A stretch of DNA of 64,000 nt from Galbula dea (taxonomy: Eukaryota > Chordata > Aves > Piciformes > Galbulidae): positions 174,105-238,104 of the forward strand of contig VWZX01000867.1 in NCBI GenBank assembly GCA_013399015.1. The letters run 5' to 3'. The notes beneath the pieces are model-generated. The model saw only the letters and a program-made list of their open reading frames with translations. It searched no databases and had not been told where the DNA came from. A program made the position numbers and the translations under genes. Positions 12,381-25,975 of this stretch are shown piece by piece; position 1 is the stretch's first letter; each line of letters opens with the position of its first letter.

Positions 12381-14710
12381 AGGAAATACAGATCTGTACT
12401 GAAAAAATGGTTTAACACATCAGGTCTCACTCCTCTTTTTCCTTCATTTCCAATGGAGAAACATCTGAATAAAGCAGAACACCCTTTCTAGGGCACCTCA
12501 AAGACAACATTTAACTGTCACAGATAAACAGTACTGTTAATATGCTTCTGGAATTCAAATAGCTTTTTAAAGCATCCGTATTTCTGCTGTGATCCTACAT
12601 GAATAATACAGAGTGATAAGAAATTTTCCAAGGGGCTTATTCCAAAGGATAACAGCTGCAGGAGTTCTCACTAGCATGACATTCTGAACTCCAGTAAGAC
12701 CCAGTGTACTGCCCGAAACACAAAGCTAGCATCTTCAGAATCCTCTGTGTGAGGCAGGTACTGAAACACAGTAACAGAACAAGGCCAGGGAGACATTTTT
12801 AAAGGAGGTTAAATATGTGTGTATATTAGGATTGGGCTACTTATAGTCCAACCCACCGAATCTAGGAGGGTTGGAATAAAAACTGAATGCTAATTCACTT
12901 TATCCTGGCTACACGTTATGTCAAAAAATGTAGTTACCTGTATAAATCAATGTTGTAACTGCAACAAGTCAAACACTTTGCCTAGACACTTTCCAGGATT
13001 ACCAGCACATACATGCAAGCAATGATCTGATAGATACCATGTGCATGGTAATTATGCAGTAAGTTTTGGGGCCCAGGAGTATTTCTCTCTTCATCCTCAT
13101 TTAAACTGGATCCAGCTGCACTCTCAGGGTTAAGAAGAATAAGAGGCAACTATGAGAACAGAGGAGAAAGAAGCCCAAGCAAATATAGATTAGTGCAAGA
13201 AAATAATCTATAAATAATGGATGGTGGAACTGGGCAGAACAAAGCTTTTATTTGATAAATAAAGTTATGCTCTATAATGTACCAATTCTCCCCAAAGAAA
13301 TCTGGGGTCTCTTTACCCTTCTTTGGAACAAAAATTAATGCCTGCTACAGAGCTGGTGCTTTAATTAACAAAGAATTCTTCTAAACCAAAACAAAATGAA
13401 AGCTGTGGAGAGAAAGCAAAAGAAAAGAAAATGGTGTCTAGCTTGAAGAAGTTTACCTGTGCAAAGAAGCAAAAAAATAAAACCTCATTTGTAATAGTAT
13501 CATAATTTTAATAGTGGCTGCTAATCAATTTTCACAATTATTAATTTAATGTTTCGCAAAGCCCTATTTCTATCATCTGTTGAAAGGGAAGTGATACTGT
13601 CTGTACCAGGAAGGAATACTGTACATAATATTCTATCAGATTAAACCTCAGTAACTTTATGAATTATGAGCTGTCAGGCACTTTTCTCATCTGCTACAGA
13701 ATACTTCGTAGAAATAGGAGCTATAAATAAGACAACAGATGTTCTTTCTTGGCTTCAGCTGAAGCACTGATAAATTTTAAAGCGCAGCCTGCAGTTAAGA
13801 CTGTTGTAAAGACAGTATTCTGCTTCCCTCTGTGGGTGAGCTTTTGTAACACTTTTCAAAGCAGAATTGAACTCAGGATTTAAATGGCTGCAACACTTAC
13901 AATTAGTATTAACATATTTAAAGAAATAAGCATTCCTGTTCTGAGGACGGACTTTAAGACTTACAACAAAAATAGTTAGTGCAGTATTCTGGCATGCAGT
14001 ATACTGCATTACAATGCTACACATAACAACAAACTGTTTTGGAAAGGAAATCCCCTCAAAAAACAAAGGAAGAGATAGGAAAACCACCATTTAGTCAACT
14101 GTTCTTTCAAAGAGTTGTGCGATAAGCAGAAACAGTAAAAAAAGAAATAGGCAAGAATGTAGTAAAAGATGCTTTTCAGCTTCTAAGTAAAGGAGGGCAC
14201 TCAAGAATCCAAGGAGCACAGAGAGGGCCCAGGACAGACACTGCTAGAGCTGAACCTCAAGCAGGCTGGCACCAGGACTTTGATATTCCCAGTCTCCAGG
14301 AGAGATGCATCTCACATCCTTCCCGCAGTCTGGATCACAGGGCATGGCTAGAAGAATCCCATGCTTTTCTCAGGGGTGGCAGACAATTCCCTCTTACCCC
14401 TCATTCTGAGAGATCACTCCAAGAGCTGTGTGACATGCAGGAACCACAGTGGAAGCAGTGTTCTCACAGTACCTAAGAGCACCACTATAAATGGAACACC
14501 TGGTTAATGTTTCTGAACAGAATGAGCCAGCATGGTCCTCAGAGCACGATTCTGAGGGTAGAGAAAGAACATATTTTAATAAGCCAACACCTATTTGTTC
14601 ATGTCTTGTTGATGTCTGCAAGTTCCCTGCCAGTAGTTTTCAGTCGGAGAGATATTAGCAGATGAGGGGTAAAACACGGGGTAAAAGCAAGGAGATGATA
14701 GTTGTCTTCG
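12381..14710. other. Intronic sequence without recognised features
   Basis: AT-rich. One 111-codon minus-strand open frame (13755-14090) has no recognisable motif or codon bias and is probably chance. Confidence 0.5.
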
Positions 14711-15643
14711 GACAGTGTTTTAGATGCTTTTCAATGTCTTTATTAATGACCTAGACAGAGGTAGTGAGTGCACCCTCAGCAAGTCTGCAGATGACATGAA
14801 GCTGAGTGCTGAGTGAGAAGGGCAGGATGCTATCCAGAGGGACCTGGACAAACTCAAAAAGTGGCCCGTGAGAATCAGATGAAATTTAGTAAGTCCAAGA
14901 GTAAGGTCCTGGATCTGGGTAGGGGCAATCCAAGATTTAAGTACAGACTGGGAGAGGAACTCATTGAAAGCAACCCTGAAGAGAAGGACTTGGGGGTCAT
15001 GACAGGCAAAAGGCTGGATATGAGCCAGTAATGCGTACTTGCAGGCCTGAAAGCCATCCGTATCCTGGGCTGCATCAGAAGAGGTATGACCAGCAGGTCT
15101 AGAGAGGTGATTCTGCCCTTCTACTCTGCCCTAGTGACGCCCCACCTGGAGTACTGCATCCAGTTCTGGGGTCCTCAGCATAAAAATGATGTGAACCTGT
15201 TAAAGCAGGGCCAGAGGATGGTCACAAAGAAGATCACAGGGCTAGAGCAGCTCCCTACGAGGATAGGCTGAAGGAGCTGGGGTTGTTCAGTCTGGGGAAG
15301 AGAAGGCTTCGAGGGGACCTTATAGCACCCTTTCGGTACCTAAAAAGGGATTACAAGATAGAGGGGGAGAGACTTCTCATCTGGTCAGACTGCAATAGGA
15401 CAAGGGGGAATGGATATAAGCTGAAAGAGGGGAAATTTAGACTAGAAATTAGAAGGAGGTTCTTTACCCAGAGGGTGGTGAGGCACTGGAACAGGTTGCT
15501 CAGAGAGGTTGTGGATGCCCCACCCCTGTCAGTGTTCCAGGCCAGGCTGGATGTGGCCCTGGATGACCTAGTCTAGTGCATGTGGCGTCCCGGCCCATGG
15601 CAGGGGTTTGGAACTAGATGATCTTTAAGGTCCCTTCCAACCT
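14711..15643 (+). mobile_element. CR1 LINE fragment, RT C-terminus to 3' end
   Basis: A plus-strand CR1, 5'-truncated within the RT palm. The first recognisable phrase is FNVFINDLDRGSECT, and the catalytic motif reads SADD in place of FADD. Thumb and C-terminal segments follow in several frames: DLGVMTGKRLDMSQ before a stop, then SREVILPFYSALVTPHLEYC, and then LGKRRLRGDLIAPFRYL to DVALDDLV before the last stop at 15576. The 3' UTR reads GGAACTAGATGATCTTTAAG with CCCTTCCAACC. It lacks the usual octamer tail and passes into an A-rich run at 15644. Confidence 0.9.
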
Positions 15644-15692
15644 GAGCTAAAAAAACCCAAAAAACAACAAAACAAACAAAAAAAAACCCCAC
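15644..15692 (+). repeat. A-rich simple sequence following a CR1 3' end
   Basis: A run of A with scattered CCC and C (AAAAAAACCCAAAAAACAAC and onward), directly abutting a CR1 end that should carry octamer repeats. It probably replaced or expanded over the original tail. Confidence 0.55.
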
Positions 15693-18600
15693 AAGAGGTG
15701 ATGGTAAGGAAGGGATAGGACAGGGTCAACCAAGAAGCTGGACCCAGTGAAGTGCAAAACCATCCCTTTTTGTCAAGTGAGGCTTGCTATATTCCCTCCT
15801 TCAGGATTGCTGCTACAGGCTAGAAAAGAGTTGAGCTCTACAACTTGACTAATTCTGTCAAACTCTTCTGAGAGATACTACACAGCAATGAATAACTTAC
15901 CATTCCTGCTTCTGGCAATGGTTTGACATGAAACCATATATCATATCAAGAAAGAAAACATATGACAAATATTGAACTGTAGTGTTGATAGCGCAGGTGG
16001 GAGGACAAACAGCATGTTCCATTAGCAGCTGCATCTTGTGACCTACTTATCAGGTTTCCACTTCAACCTTCAGGGTTCTTGTTGTCATTAACATTCAGAC
16101 TGCAGTAGTAGTATCTAGAAGCCCTTATCAGAATTGGGACAAATGTGTGCTAGTTCTCTACAAACAAAAATCCCTTACTGGACTTACCATTAACTTAGCG
16201 ACCTCTTAGAATTGACGCCAGCTGCCTTACCACAAATTATACCTCTTCTTTCCCAAGGATATTAAAGCCATGATATTCTGTTAACTCCTGCACTCTAGAC
16301 CTTTTCTTTAAAAAAGGAACAGAAACTCTAGTAAAAGCATAATTTATTTTAAAGAGACTACATGTAAGTTAATAAATTTACATGGTATTTTACTACAGTC
16401 ACCCTACAAGGAAGCAGCAAAGCTCCCTCTGACTTATGCCTGCTATACTACACAGTCACATAAACAAAACTAAGATCATCAAGACCAGAAGACCAAGCAC
16501 TAAAACTGAAGACAGCAAGGAACTAAGGGTGCATGTGAAATTTCAGTTCTTGCTTTTGTCTCTTTCCACAGAATGGCACAGCCTTTTTCCAGTGAAATTA
16601 TGCTGCTCATTTCAGCACTCAAAGCCTAGTGCTCTCAAGGAACAGAACCCAGCTTTATACGATTGTCCAGTAGGTTCATATTCTCCCATCTACTTTCCTA
16701 TTCACAACTGAATTTTGTATCATCTCATCTCAACTTGGCTTCCCATGAAAGAGTACTTCACTCCACAACTTGTTCTCAAATTCTACCTAGCAAGTGGGGA
16801 AGGAAACATATACATGGTTGTTCCCAGAAACCATCATCACGTAAGAGAGAGACAGGGAAGGAATGCTGAGATTCACCTCAAGAGACACTTGAAGATTTTG
16901 GTTCTGGACAGACTGTGGAGGGACAATGATGAGATGACTTCAGTGACTTAATGAGGTAAAATTTCACAGACAGAGTCAGTTCCCATGCTGGAACTGTTTT
17001 TAGTGAAAAAGTGGTGATGTATGTTCTTCTGAATAGTTTGGCGCTAGCCTACCTAGACTAGTAACCTCAATTCCCTTTCCACATAACCATGGTGATAGTT
17101 AGTAATGGTGCTCCAGCAGCACCTACTCTCTGTAAGTCACACTGCTGAATGGATGTTCACTGTGAGGTACTGGGGATGCTGGACTTCTCTATTGACCTGT
17201 CCTACCTGTAACAGATCCCTGTTCCTTTACTTCTGTTTCCTTTTTTAATTTTTTTTGTTTTTTTCATGGTACCATGAAGTTGTTTCTTATGCAAGGCCAC
17301 CACTGGTTTGTGACAACTCTACTTGAGAAACATACTTTAAAACTGTCTCTTTTTTATTCAATAACCATAATACATAAAATTTCAGTATGTTGTTTTGCTC
17401 TGAAAGGATACTTTGTTTTGCTACCCTTTTGCTGTGGAGAAAATAACGGGGAAAAAAACCTGCGAACCAATCCCCCTTACCAGCGGCAAGTAATCTAGAG
17501 GAAAAGAACAAGCTCTTCACTACTGCAAGAAAAAGATAATGTGTATTACTGTGCTTGAGAAGTCAAGTTGTTTAGATCTGGAAGATTTCCATAAAAGTAC
17601 TGGCAGAAGCTGCTGACAGATAAAAGCAAAACAGCTCCTTCATCTTCTGGGAATTATGGGAAACATTTGTAAGTACACAGAAAGTTAAAAATAATGAGTA
17701 TATAGCAGTCAGCCAGAAAAAAAAATGCAAAAAAATGGTAACAGCAATCCAGCACCAGAAGGACTTTTTTATTCTAGAAACCAGTGTATTTCAAATCAAG
17801 CTTTTTTCCTTCTCTTGCAAAAAAACCCCACAATGAAAAAACACACAAAGGAAAAGAAGAAAAGCACTCTAGCTGACAGCAATGCTGAAAGGCAATCTTC
17901 TAAGAAGGAAAAACTGGGTTAATCTTTACAGCCACTAAACCATGGGCTGATCTGACACAGATACAGAAACAAAAACATTATTAGAAAATTCCTGAACTGG
18001 ATCTACAGAGAGTTAATTCCACCATCGTCTTTAATTTCAGATGAAGAATAAAACTCTAAGTCTGCACGTAATAAGATATTTTGACCCTCACCATACATCT
18101 GTTGAGAGTTCTCTGCATGGCAATGTCGGAGTTGATTTCTCATTCCAATATACTTCACATTATCAAGATGCTATACAAAAGGGTGTTATGGAGTATGATG
18201 CACATGTACTTAATACATGAACATAAAGACCTCTCTTCCATAAACAACTGTTTGTTCACATGCCACTGCTGAAGTAAGTGACTTTAATTTAGAACTTAGC
18301 AGTTACAGTAGTGAATGAATTTCTTGGACCTTTACAAAGCAGTCAGGGTCTCAATTCACTGGCTAATTGCAAAGGGACAAAGACCTTCATTTTCATACTG
18401 TGTTGCAGACATTCATACAATGAAATAACTGTTTATAGGAAGTGTAAACAAAACAAAATCATTGAAAGTAACAACGAACACAGTGCCAACGAAAAGCTCG
18501 CATGAAAATCTGAGTATGTTTTTATATCATTGTCTGAAAGCCAGTCATTAACTGAAATCAGGGTAAGGAGGTATGGAACAGGATTTCAGTCTGCACTTGG

Positions 18601-19104
18601 AGTATTCATTTGCAAAGAGACTAAAAGCAAGATGCAAGTCTTTCTTTTAAGAAAACTCAAGCATAATTCTATGCACTTCAACTTGAAGAAATCCTTTTGC
18701 AACCCCTATGCAAGCCCTATAGCATTAAAAATTTCTTGGGGTCTAAAGCAAATAAAAAATGTGTTCCTCTTGAAAACAAGCAAAATGTGGTAAAGGAATG
18801 AGACTGAGCAGAAGAGGCTGAAGTAAGTGCAGAAAAAATATTGTAGTGTTCTTAGAAAGCCTAAACCACAGAGAGGCTGCACAAACTGAAAAACCATAGG
18901 CATCTGTTTAAGAACTGACAATATGTTCCCTGTGATTTTTAATACAAACAGATCAAAGCTGCTCTAACAGGTAAGAAGACAGTGAGGCAGAAGTTCTTTT
19001 TATGTCCTCTACAAAGACTCAGAAGGCAAGCAAGAAGCACTCTGACCTGCTGCTTTCCTTCCTTGCCTCTGCCACCCGTCAGCTGCCCTATACTGGCCTA
19101 CCCC
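15693..19104. other. Intronic sequence without recognised features
   Basis: AT-rich unique sequence. Several open frames of 60-90 codons occur on both strands, with no recognisable similarity. Confidence 0.5.
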
Positions 19105-19324
19105 AGCACATAGGAATGTGTTGTGTGCCCAAGTGGCTAAGAAGGCCAATGGCATCCCGGATTGTATCAGGAATAGTGTGACCAGCAGGAGCAGGGAGGT
19201 GATCTTGCCACTGTACTCGGCACTGGTGAGGCCACACCTTGAGTACTGTGTGCAGTTTTGGGCACTGCAGTATAGGAAGGACATTGAGGTGGTGGAGAGG
19301 GTGCAGAGAAGGGCAACTAAGCTA
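19105..19324 (+). mobile_element. CR1 LINE fragment cut by an assembly gap
   Basis: A plus-strand RT C-terminal piece: VAKKANGIPDCIRNSVTSRS, then EVILPLYSALVRPHLEYCVQ, then DIEVVERVQRRATKL. It stops abruptly at the N at 19325, after which the sequence is unrelated. The missing 3' half should follow in a correct assembly. This copy is of the same type as the one at 28250-29100. Confidence 0.85.
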
Positions 19325-19325
19325 N
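19325..19325. other. Single N: assembly gap
   Basis: An ambiguous base lies exactly where CR1 sequence ends and unrelated sequence begins, so it is a join placeholder, not a base-call doubt. Confidence 0.85.
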
Positions 19326-19461
19326 TGCAAGAGTACAGACCTTGTACAAATCATATACGTGAAAAACTCAAAACAGTTTTTCCACCATCCTAGTCCTGCC
19401 AAGAAACTTTGCTAGTCTTCTAATTAACCCATCCATACCTTAAAACATAATGGTACAATCT

Positions 19462-19564
19462 ATCTATACATCTATCTCTACTTCCACATACAGACAGAGC
19501 TCAAAGCTACAATCACTCAGTTGTTTCAGAACGTTTATTACAGAATGCAATAAAGGAGCAAAAA
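19462..19564. repeat. First copy of a perfect 103-bp duplication at assembly gaps
   Basis: Begins ATCTATACATCTATCTCTAC and ends GGAGCAAAAA immediately before an N at 19565. It is identical over 103 bp to 19712-19814, which begins immediately after another N at 19711. Identity without one change in otherwise old intronic sequence, bounded by Ns, indicates overlapping contig ends placed side by side. Confidence 0.9.
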
Positions 19565-19711
19565 NACTTCCCTGTAGAAAATTAGTAGGCAAAAGCATCT
19601 ATGCTGCTAATAATCGACTGCCTCTGAACTTACAGGAGGACTTGAGTGTATATAAATTAGCATGCCACAAAATACTAATCTGTTAAATATTTAATTATTT
19701 AAATATTATTN
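19565..19711. other. 145-bp island between two single-N gaps
   Basis: Ns stand at 19565 and 19711. The 145 bp between them are AT-rich and of unknown true position; they may be a small contig inserted at the wrong place between two overlapping contig ends. Confidence 0.75.
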
Positions 19712-19814
19712 ATCTATACATCTATCTCTACTTCCACATACAGACAGAGCTCAAAGCTACAATCACTCAGTTGTTTCAGAACGTTTATTACAGAATGCAA
19801 TAAAGGAGCAAAAA
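19712..19814. repeat. Second copy of the perfect 103-bp duplication
   Basis: Identical to 19462-19564, but here the sequence continues naturally past GGAGCAAAAA into TACATCTCTGG. This copy is probably the genuine one. Confidence 0.9.
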
Positions 19815-20023
19815 TACATCTCTGGCTTTCACAAGATGTGATCAAACATGGCAAGGTCTTCCAGCTATGACTCTCAGACATTGGTGGAGGTTTGTGAAGC
19901 TGAAAGGCTGCTGGCTGGAAGAAAAAAGCCTTCTTCCACACTGGTCAGCAAGGACTGGGAACTGGCTGCTATTCTGTCAAAAGGCCAGGTATACCCTGGT
20001 TGTTGTCCTGCTATCCTACAAGG

Positions 20024-20081
20024 GAAAAACAAAACAAAAAAAAACAAAAAAAAAAAAAAGAAAGAAAAAGAAAAAAAGAAA
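20024..20081. repeat. Poly-A/AAAG simple repeat
   Basis: About 58 bp of A with single C and G interruptions, turning into AAAG-like units. It creates lysine-rich spurious open frames on plus and phenylalanine-rich ones on minus. Confidence 0.85.
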
Positions 20082-23000
20082 TCTTGCATGTCTGTTTTTA
20101 TTACTGTGGTCCAGTATCATCTTGTCCCTTTATCATCTTGTCAAAAGTAAGAATCAGAGTTACCCTTTTTCTCATTTCATTTTACCTTTTAAAATGAATG
20201 CATTTATTTATTTAAATATGGGCCATGTCAAGAAGGGAAAAGATGTCTCACTTGACTCCTAGAGGAAGAATCCTTCCAAAAAACCAGTTCCTTGTCAATT
20301 CCTCTTCTGAGGAATTAACCTGATTCTTCTAACAGGCTTATGACTCCCTCTTTTTAAGTATAATTCACACGCTTGGTCTGAACAAGCCTGCTTGATCAGA
20401 ACAAGGATCCTTTCACCCATCTGTTAGTCTAATTTCACCCTTCCAAACTTATGCATGGAGCTGGTAAAACTGGTATCCTAATTAACTCAGCCATGGCATC
20501 TTCAGAGAACTTTACTAAGGCTTTTAAAAGCTAAAGCTCCTCAGAAATGGCAGATGAAGTAGGCAGCTGGTGTAATTCACCTAAGGTCTGCTGTGGTACC
20601 ACTGGATACCCAATTCTTGCAAGACTCAGAACTGCTTAACAGGAGCCTGCCACCTCCCAGAGCCAGAGGCTTCTAATATTCCATGGTAAATGTGCCACTA
20701 ATAGCCTCTTCTAAAGAGAACAGTATGAGCAATCAGATAAATCTAGGTCTTGTTTTAAGGGAAATAATTCTTTTTTTTTTTTCTTTCAAAGAGCATATTT
20801 CTTGATCTCTAAGTGGAGCAAGCCCTTCTGCTTCTCTTTTTCTTGTGTTTCAATGCATCAGTCAGCTTCCCACGTTTCAACCCTTCCTCTCAAACTCAAA
20901 AGTCTTAGGAGACAGAGCAAGGCCACTGGTTACTTTAATGACATTCAGCTAGGAACAAATAATGCACAAGAGCAAGTAAATATTCTAATCTGTGGTGCCT
21001 AAGGCAGTGGAGGGACCCAACTTGAGCAAGAAAGTGTGAGGTCACAGGTGTAGACTCCTCTAGATACACATACTCAACTTGTTTGGCTGCTGCTTCCAAA
21101 ATCTTCCAGGATAGTTTAGTTCTAGACTATCATGTATAAAGACTAGGTTGGTTTTTTATTTGGTTTTTGTTTTGTTTTGCTTTTCCCAAAATAGCTACAA
21201 ATTACATATCACTAAATTGCATGCAGAAATATTACATATACTAGGAGTCAATATTACAGTCTTGCATTAAGCTAACCAAGACTAAGAACAAAGTTCCAGA
21301 GTCTATTAGAGTGTCCATTTATGCCATGGTCTAGCAGTGTTCTGTAAAGCTTCAAAGCAAGCTGCCTTTTTTTGTTGGTGGTGATTTTTTTGTTGGTTGG
21401 TTTTAGTTTGTTTTTATTTTGAGAATAAGCATGAATTAAAAGATTCTGACAGGCTGCAAACAGGTGACCAAATCATATTTAACGTGACAGAAAACTCTCT
21501 ATTTTCCAGAACATTAAATTTATATTGAAATGAGAGAACTTCATGCTTTTACTTCTGCATGGTTATCAACTTGAGCCCCATAGAACAAACTGGAACCACA
21601 TTTAAGTCTACTGTTTCCTACTGGCTTTACAGCTTCCCCATGCTTTCTGCACATTACATGTTCCCTCTGTTTCTCAGCATTTGATCTCTTTCTCCTTCAG
21701 GCATTCTGTAATCCTGCCAGCCAAAGAGCTTTGCTTTTAATAACTGTATCTGCCAACTTAAATACCAGTCTCTTAAGGCAATCAAATAATGAAACACACA
21801 TGTATGTACTTGCACGTAATCTGTCAAATGCCTCTGTAGCCCACTACAAATGATTTTTGCAACTTGGGGTTTTCACAGGAGCATGAATTCCTGCGCTCTG
21901 AGTTTTCAAAGATCAAATGCCATGGTTCTTTAAGAGTTCTGTGTCTTGTTTGCACATTCATACCCAATGACCCTGCAATTTCCATAACAGTATCTAAAGA
22001 CATGAAATATGAAAAATATAAAAACACACTTCATATGGAGTAAGCATATCCTTCAATTTCTCCAACTTGGCATAGAGGTTTGGTGCAAGACAGCACAGAT
22101 TCTTCCACAGCAGAATACTCTTCCCATGTTTCTACTGTTTCTGGAAAGCTAATGAATTCCAGGTGTCACGAGTATTTTTCATACCTCCATCTATCATCCA
22201 GACTGAAGCCATCTTGATTTACACTTTCTAAACCAGTATTTCCCCTAAGGGAAATCTAATGCATGATGCTACCAACAGAGTAATCCATGAAAAAACTTTG
22301 TCACACTAGGATAAAGTTGTGCTGCCCACACCTCTTGATTAAATAAGGTTGCAGTTTACAGCCTGGCGGAACAAAGATGGTAGCAAAAGCATCTTTCATG
22401 TAAGTTAGTGATTGGCACTGGAAAATGAAAATTGAACTTAAAGAACTGTAATTTACTATATAATGTCATCATTTGTAAAAATGCCTGCACTGTGTATCAC
22501 AACTACCATGCAGCGAAAAAAAGCAAAACTACTAGAGATGGACCATAAAAACCTAAAGCAGAAGTACTTAAAACATGCATTTCCCTGAATGTGTAGTTCT
22601 ATTGCAACAAACGCTTTACATGTACAACAAAGTACTGAGAACTTGAAACTCAGAATTCTCAGAATCAGTAAAGACAATGCTAAACTGTGTCATCACATCT
22701 GCTAAATCTGTTCAATCACATTAACATAATTCTTTTGCTTTAATGCTTATATTTGGATTCCAGCTGGTGAAGCTGGATGATGCAGGCAGAGGTATGCCAG
22801 GAAGATCTGTCCTGCAAGGAATCGTGTTGGGACAGCCAGTACTCAGTAACTGAAGCCAGACACTGGAGTGAGCAGATGGTACTTGCTCCTTGTGATAAAC
22901 AAAGCCTTACACTGTCAAACCTAATGCAGTTCTGCTTCCTGGTTTCAGTTATCTCAATGAACATTTATGTTCATTGTTGAATTAACATTTAAGAATTCTG

Positions 23001-24639
23001 GCCCCAGATTCAGCTTTTTGAAGTGTTTTTCCACATGACCTCCCTATTACAAAAAGATTAACAAACTATCTCACAACAGTGGTTATTTTTTAGATCGTGT
23101 TTTTGGTTGACCTTATTCCTCAACAGGATTAATGACACCACCTTTGCTCACAACAGTGTCCTGAAAATGACTTAGTATTTGTAAATATGAAGCTCTATGA
23201 AGTTGCTACCAGCCACATTACTAGAAACAGCAGAAAAGGCAATGAAGAAACCTGTTTCCAGAGAGGAGCCTGAAGACTGTGAGGAAAAGGTGGCTCAAGG
23301 CCACAAACTAAACAACCAGAATGACACAATTCTCATTCAGTGAAGACCTCAACAATGAATAAAGCAAGCATAAGCAGGAAAAGGGGTAAGGTGACCAAGT
23401 AACTAAAAACTATATCAGAAGATAGAGACTACAGCAAAGTGTAATTACATATACAAACACAAGGTTTAGATGCATAGTTTTGAATCTTTAACAATGTTCT
23501 CCTACTCTAATGTGTAATTCACCATATATATGCACATGCCTCAAGGCATTAAAACTCTGCATATATCTTAAATGTAATAACTTGATACAACAACAGAATA
23601 TAGTATTACAACTGTCACCATATCATTTTCTCAATTATAAGACACCCTCACGCCATCATTAATGTCACAATTATTACTCAAACAGGCAGCTCTAAGAAAA
23701 AAAAGCAGCCTTGCCAAAGGATCTAGCAGCATAGAGCAGATTTTTCATATGCATTGTGAAGAGGACTGAATACAATGGAAGAAAATAACCTGGTGAAAAT
23801 AACCCCATTACTGTCATCACCAAATACAATTAAACGTGAATGTGTGTCCCCACTGAAGACATTTCTACTACGAGATTTGCAATTCTTACTATATAATGTA
23901 CATACAAAGGGCTAGAAAGTTACCTACCTTAAGCATGTACTAAAGGGAGGAGCTTTGACTAATTAGGAACACATTTTAAATCTATCTAGAAGTTATGAGC
24001 TGAACACAGGAATTACCAAGTGAAATTCCAGGCCCAGAATTAGTCCAGGACCTCAGAAGAGATACCAGTAACATTGTTTCCCTTCTGCGTCTTCGAAATC
24101 TCTGAAAGGACAGTCAGACACTGTTCCTTACACCAGTATTTATCATGTATTATTTCATATATGTTCACATTATATGCAGTCTAATACACTGGAATCTCTT
24201 CAGAATAGAGCTGGCATTTGTGCTCCAAACACTAAAGGCAATGGGAATTTTGCCAAACATAAATGAAAGTAAGAACTGTGGGATTCGTCCAAATGCTGCC
24301 AGCGAACTTTGACTACAGGTCTGATCCTGTTCCTTCTGAAGTCAAAATGGGTTTTGCCACCAAATCAAATTAAGGAAAGTAGAATAGAAGCCTGTTGCTT
24401 CTCATATGAACAAGTCTTTTAAGTATACAAAAAAACCCCAAACCAACCCCAACTAGGTAGAATAGTTCCAAGATCATCAGTATTTTAAAATAATCTTATT
24501 TTTAGTTTGCATCCAAAAGGATTTTGAATAAAGCATTTTAATACTCTGTAAGAGAGCAGCTGACATTAACAAGCATAGGTATGTCCCACCTAAACTACCA
24601 GACAATATACCACAGTGTTTGATTTACTGTTTAGATCAA

Positions 24640-24722
24640 GCAGAGAAAAAAACACCAAAAATGAAACATCAAACCCAAAACAAACAAAAAACGCCCAACA
24701 AAAAACCCACAAACCCAACCAC
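24640..24722. repeat. A/C-rich simple sequence
   Basis: Runs of A6-A7 separated by CC or CCC over about 80 bp. Similar A-then-CCCC runs recur in the window (about 15644, 17820, 24429, 27569, 58188). Confidence 0.6.
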
Positions 24723-25792
24723 ACTCATCTTATTTCTGTGTTCTTACTGTGCCATAATAAAACCCTAGGTATTTGTCTTAGAGGAAACATCTGGACAAAA
24801 AGCCTAACAGTTGGTAACTGCCTTCCTCTTTTTTGCTAAGTTGTGCATTCAAAGCCCTGCGTTTTAAATCACTGGGGAAGGCACCCACAGCTCACTATCC
24901 TTTTCAGGGCAAGTTTTAATATCAAAGATATAAGAATGATATCAGTCCAAAACAATGACTAGTACTACACACAACATATGACCACCAAATGTTCCTCTAG
25001 CAGACAGCAAGAATTCTCCTAAAAGCAAGAATGTAGATCAAAAGTAGTGTGACTTCATGCTAGTAACTCTTACTAAACACTGTTAAACCAGTTATTTAAT
25101 ATTGCCCCCAAAAGTGTCCTGATAATAATGGGATTGTGAAAATCTCTCATCACACTTAGAGGGTTGTAGTTGACACAGATTACCAGAATCGGTTTGGAGT
25201 TGTCAGCATTAAGTTTGACCCAAAAGAAAGTTAGCAAAACATGAAAGTGGTGGGGAATGCACATTAATCTTTCAACAAACAGTAATAAATTACAAATACA
25301 GCAAAGGAAAGAGAATTCAAACATTCATCCCTCTGTGCCCTTGAGAACCCCTTACTGTAAACAGAGGTCATTTATTTCCAGATATTTAAGATGAAGGCTT
25401 TGCTACTTGTTGTTTTGAATATATGTTCCTCAACACTTCTCTATTGACCAGGCCTGATTTTGAGGACCACTAAAATCCCTTTATTCTGAGAACTGCCTTG
25501 TACACAAACAAAAGGCCTCCCTAAATCTTTCTCTCTGTAAGAAAACTGCTTGTGTTAAGCTAATCACTAGCTATGCTCTTCTGGCTTCAGAACAATGAAG
25601 TAGATTTGGACTGGCAAGAATACCTCCTAAATTATTCTCAAACATCTATACAGACTTGACTTGCTTCAAAATGTCAAGGAATGACATTTTCTGAAATGAC
25701 ATTTTCTGGAATGGCTACATTGCAAACACTGTAGTAAATATCAATAGAAAAATGGAAGATAGTGTTACAGTGAGAGGCACAAAGCCTCGTCA

Positions 25793-25975
25793 CAGAATCA
25801 CAGAATCATTACAGTCGGAAAGGACCCTCAAGATCATCTAGTCCAACCAACAGCCCCACACTACTCTTATCCCTAAATCATCCCCTGAAGAAACACATCC
25901 ATCCTCTTCTTAAAAACCTCCAGGGATGGTGACTCCACCAAGAGCACACTGTTTCAGAGGAGCTCTCTACTTCCC
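25793..25975 (-). mobile_element. Short CR1 3' end
   Basis: The reversed CR1 tail CAGAATCACAGAATCATTAC is followed by the reversed 3' UTR (AAGATCATCTAGTCCAACC) and a little of the RT C-terminus. It is 5'-truncated to under 200 bp, as most CR1 copies are. The left boundary is clear and the right one approximate. Confidence 0.85.

Larger units (their letters stand above)
19815..25792. other. Intronic sequence, mostly unique
   Basis: AT-rich, with A-rich runs at 20024-20081 and 24640-24722 and T/G-rich runs at about 21150-21182 and 21367-21420. No gene, RNA gene or repeat family was recognised. Confidence 0.5.

Noticed and set aside
19848..20262. Lysine-rich open frames of 100 and 131 codons
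   Set aside because: They are created by the A-rich simple repeat at 20024-20081.
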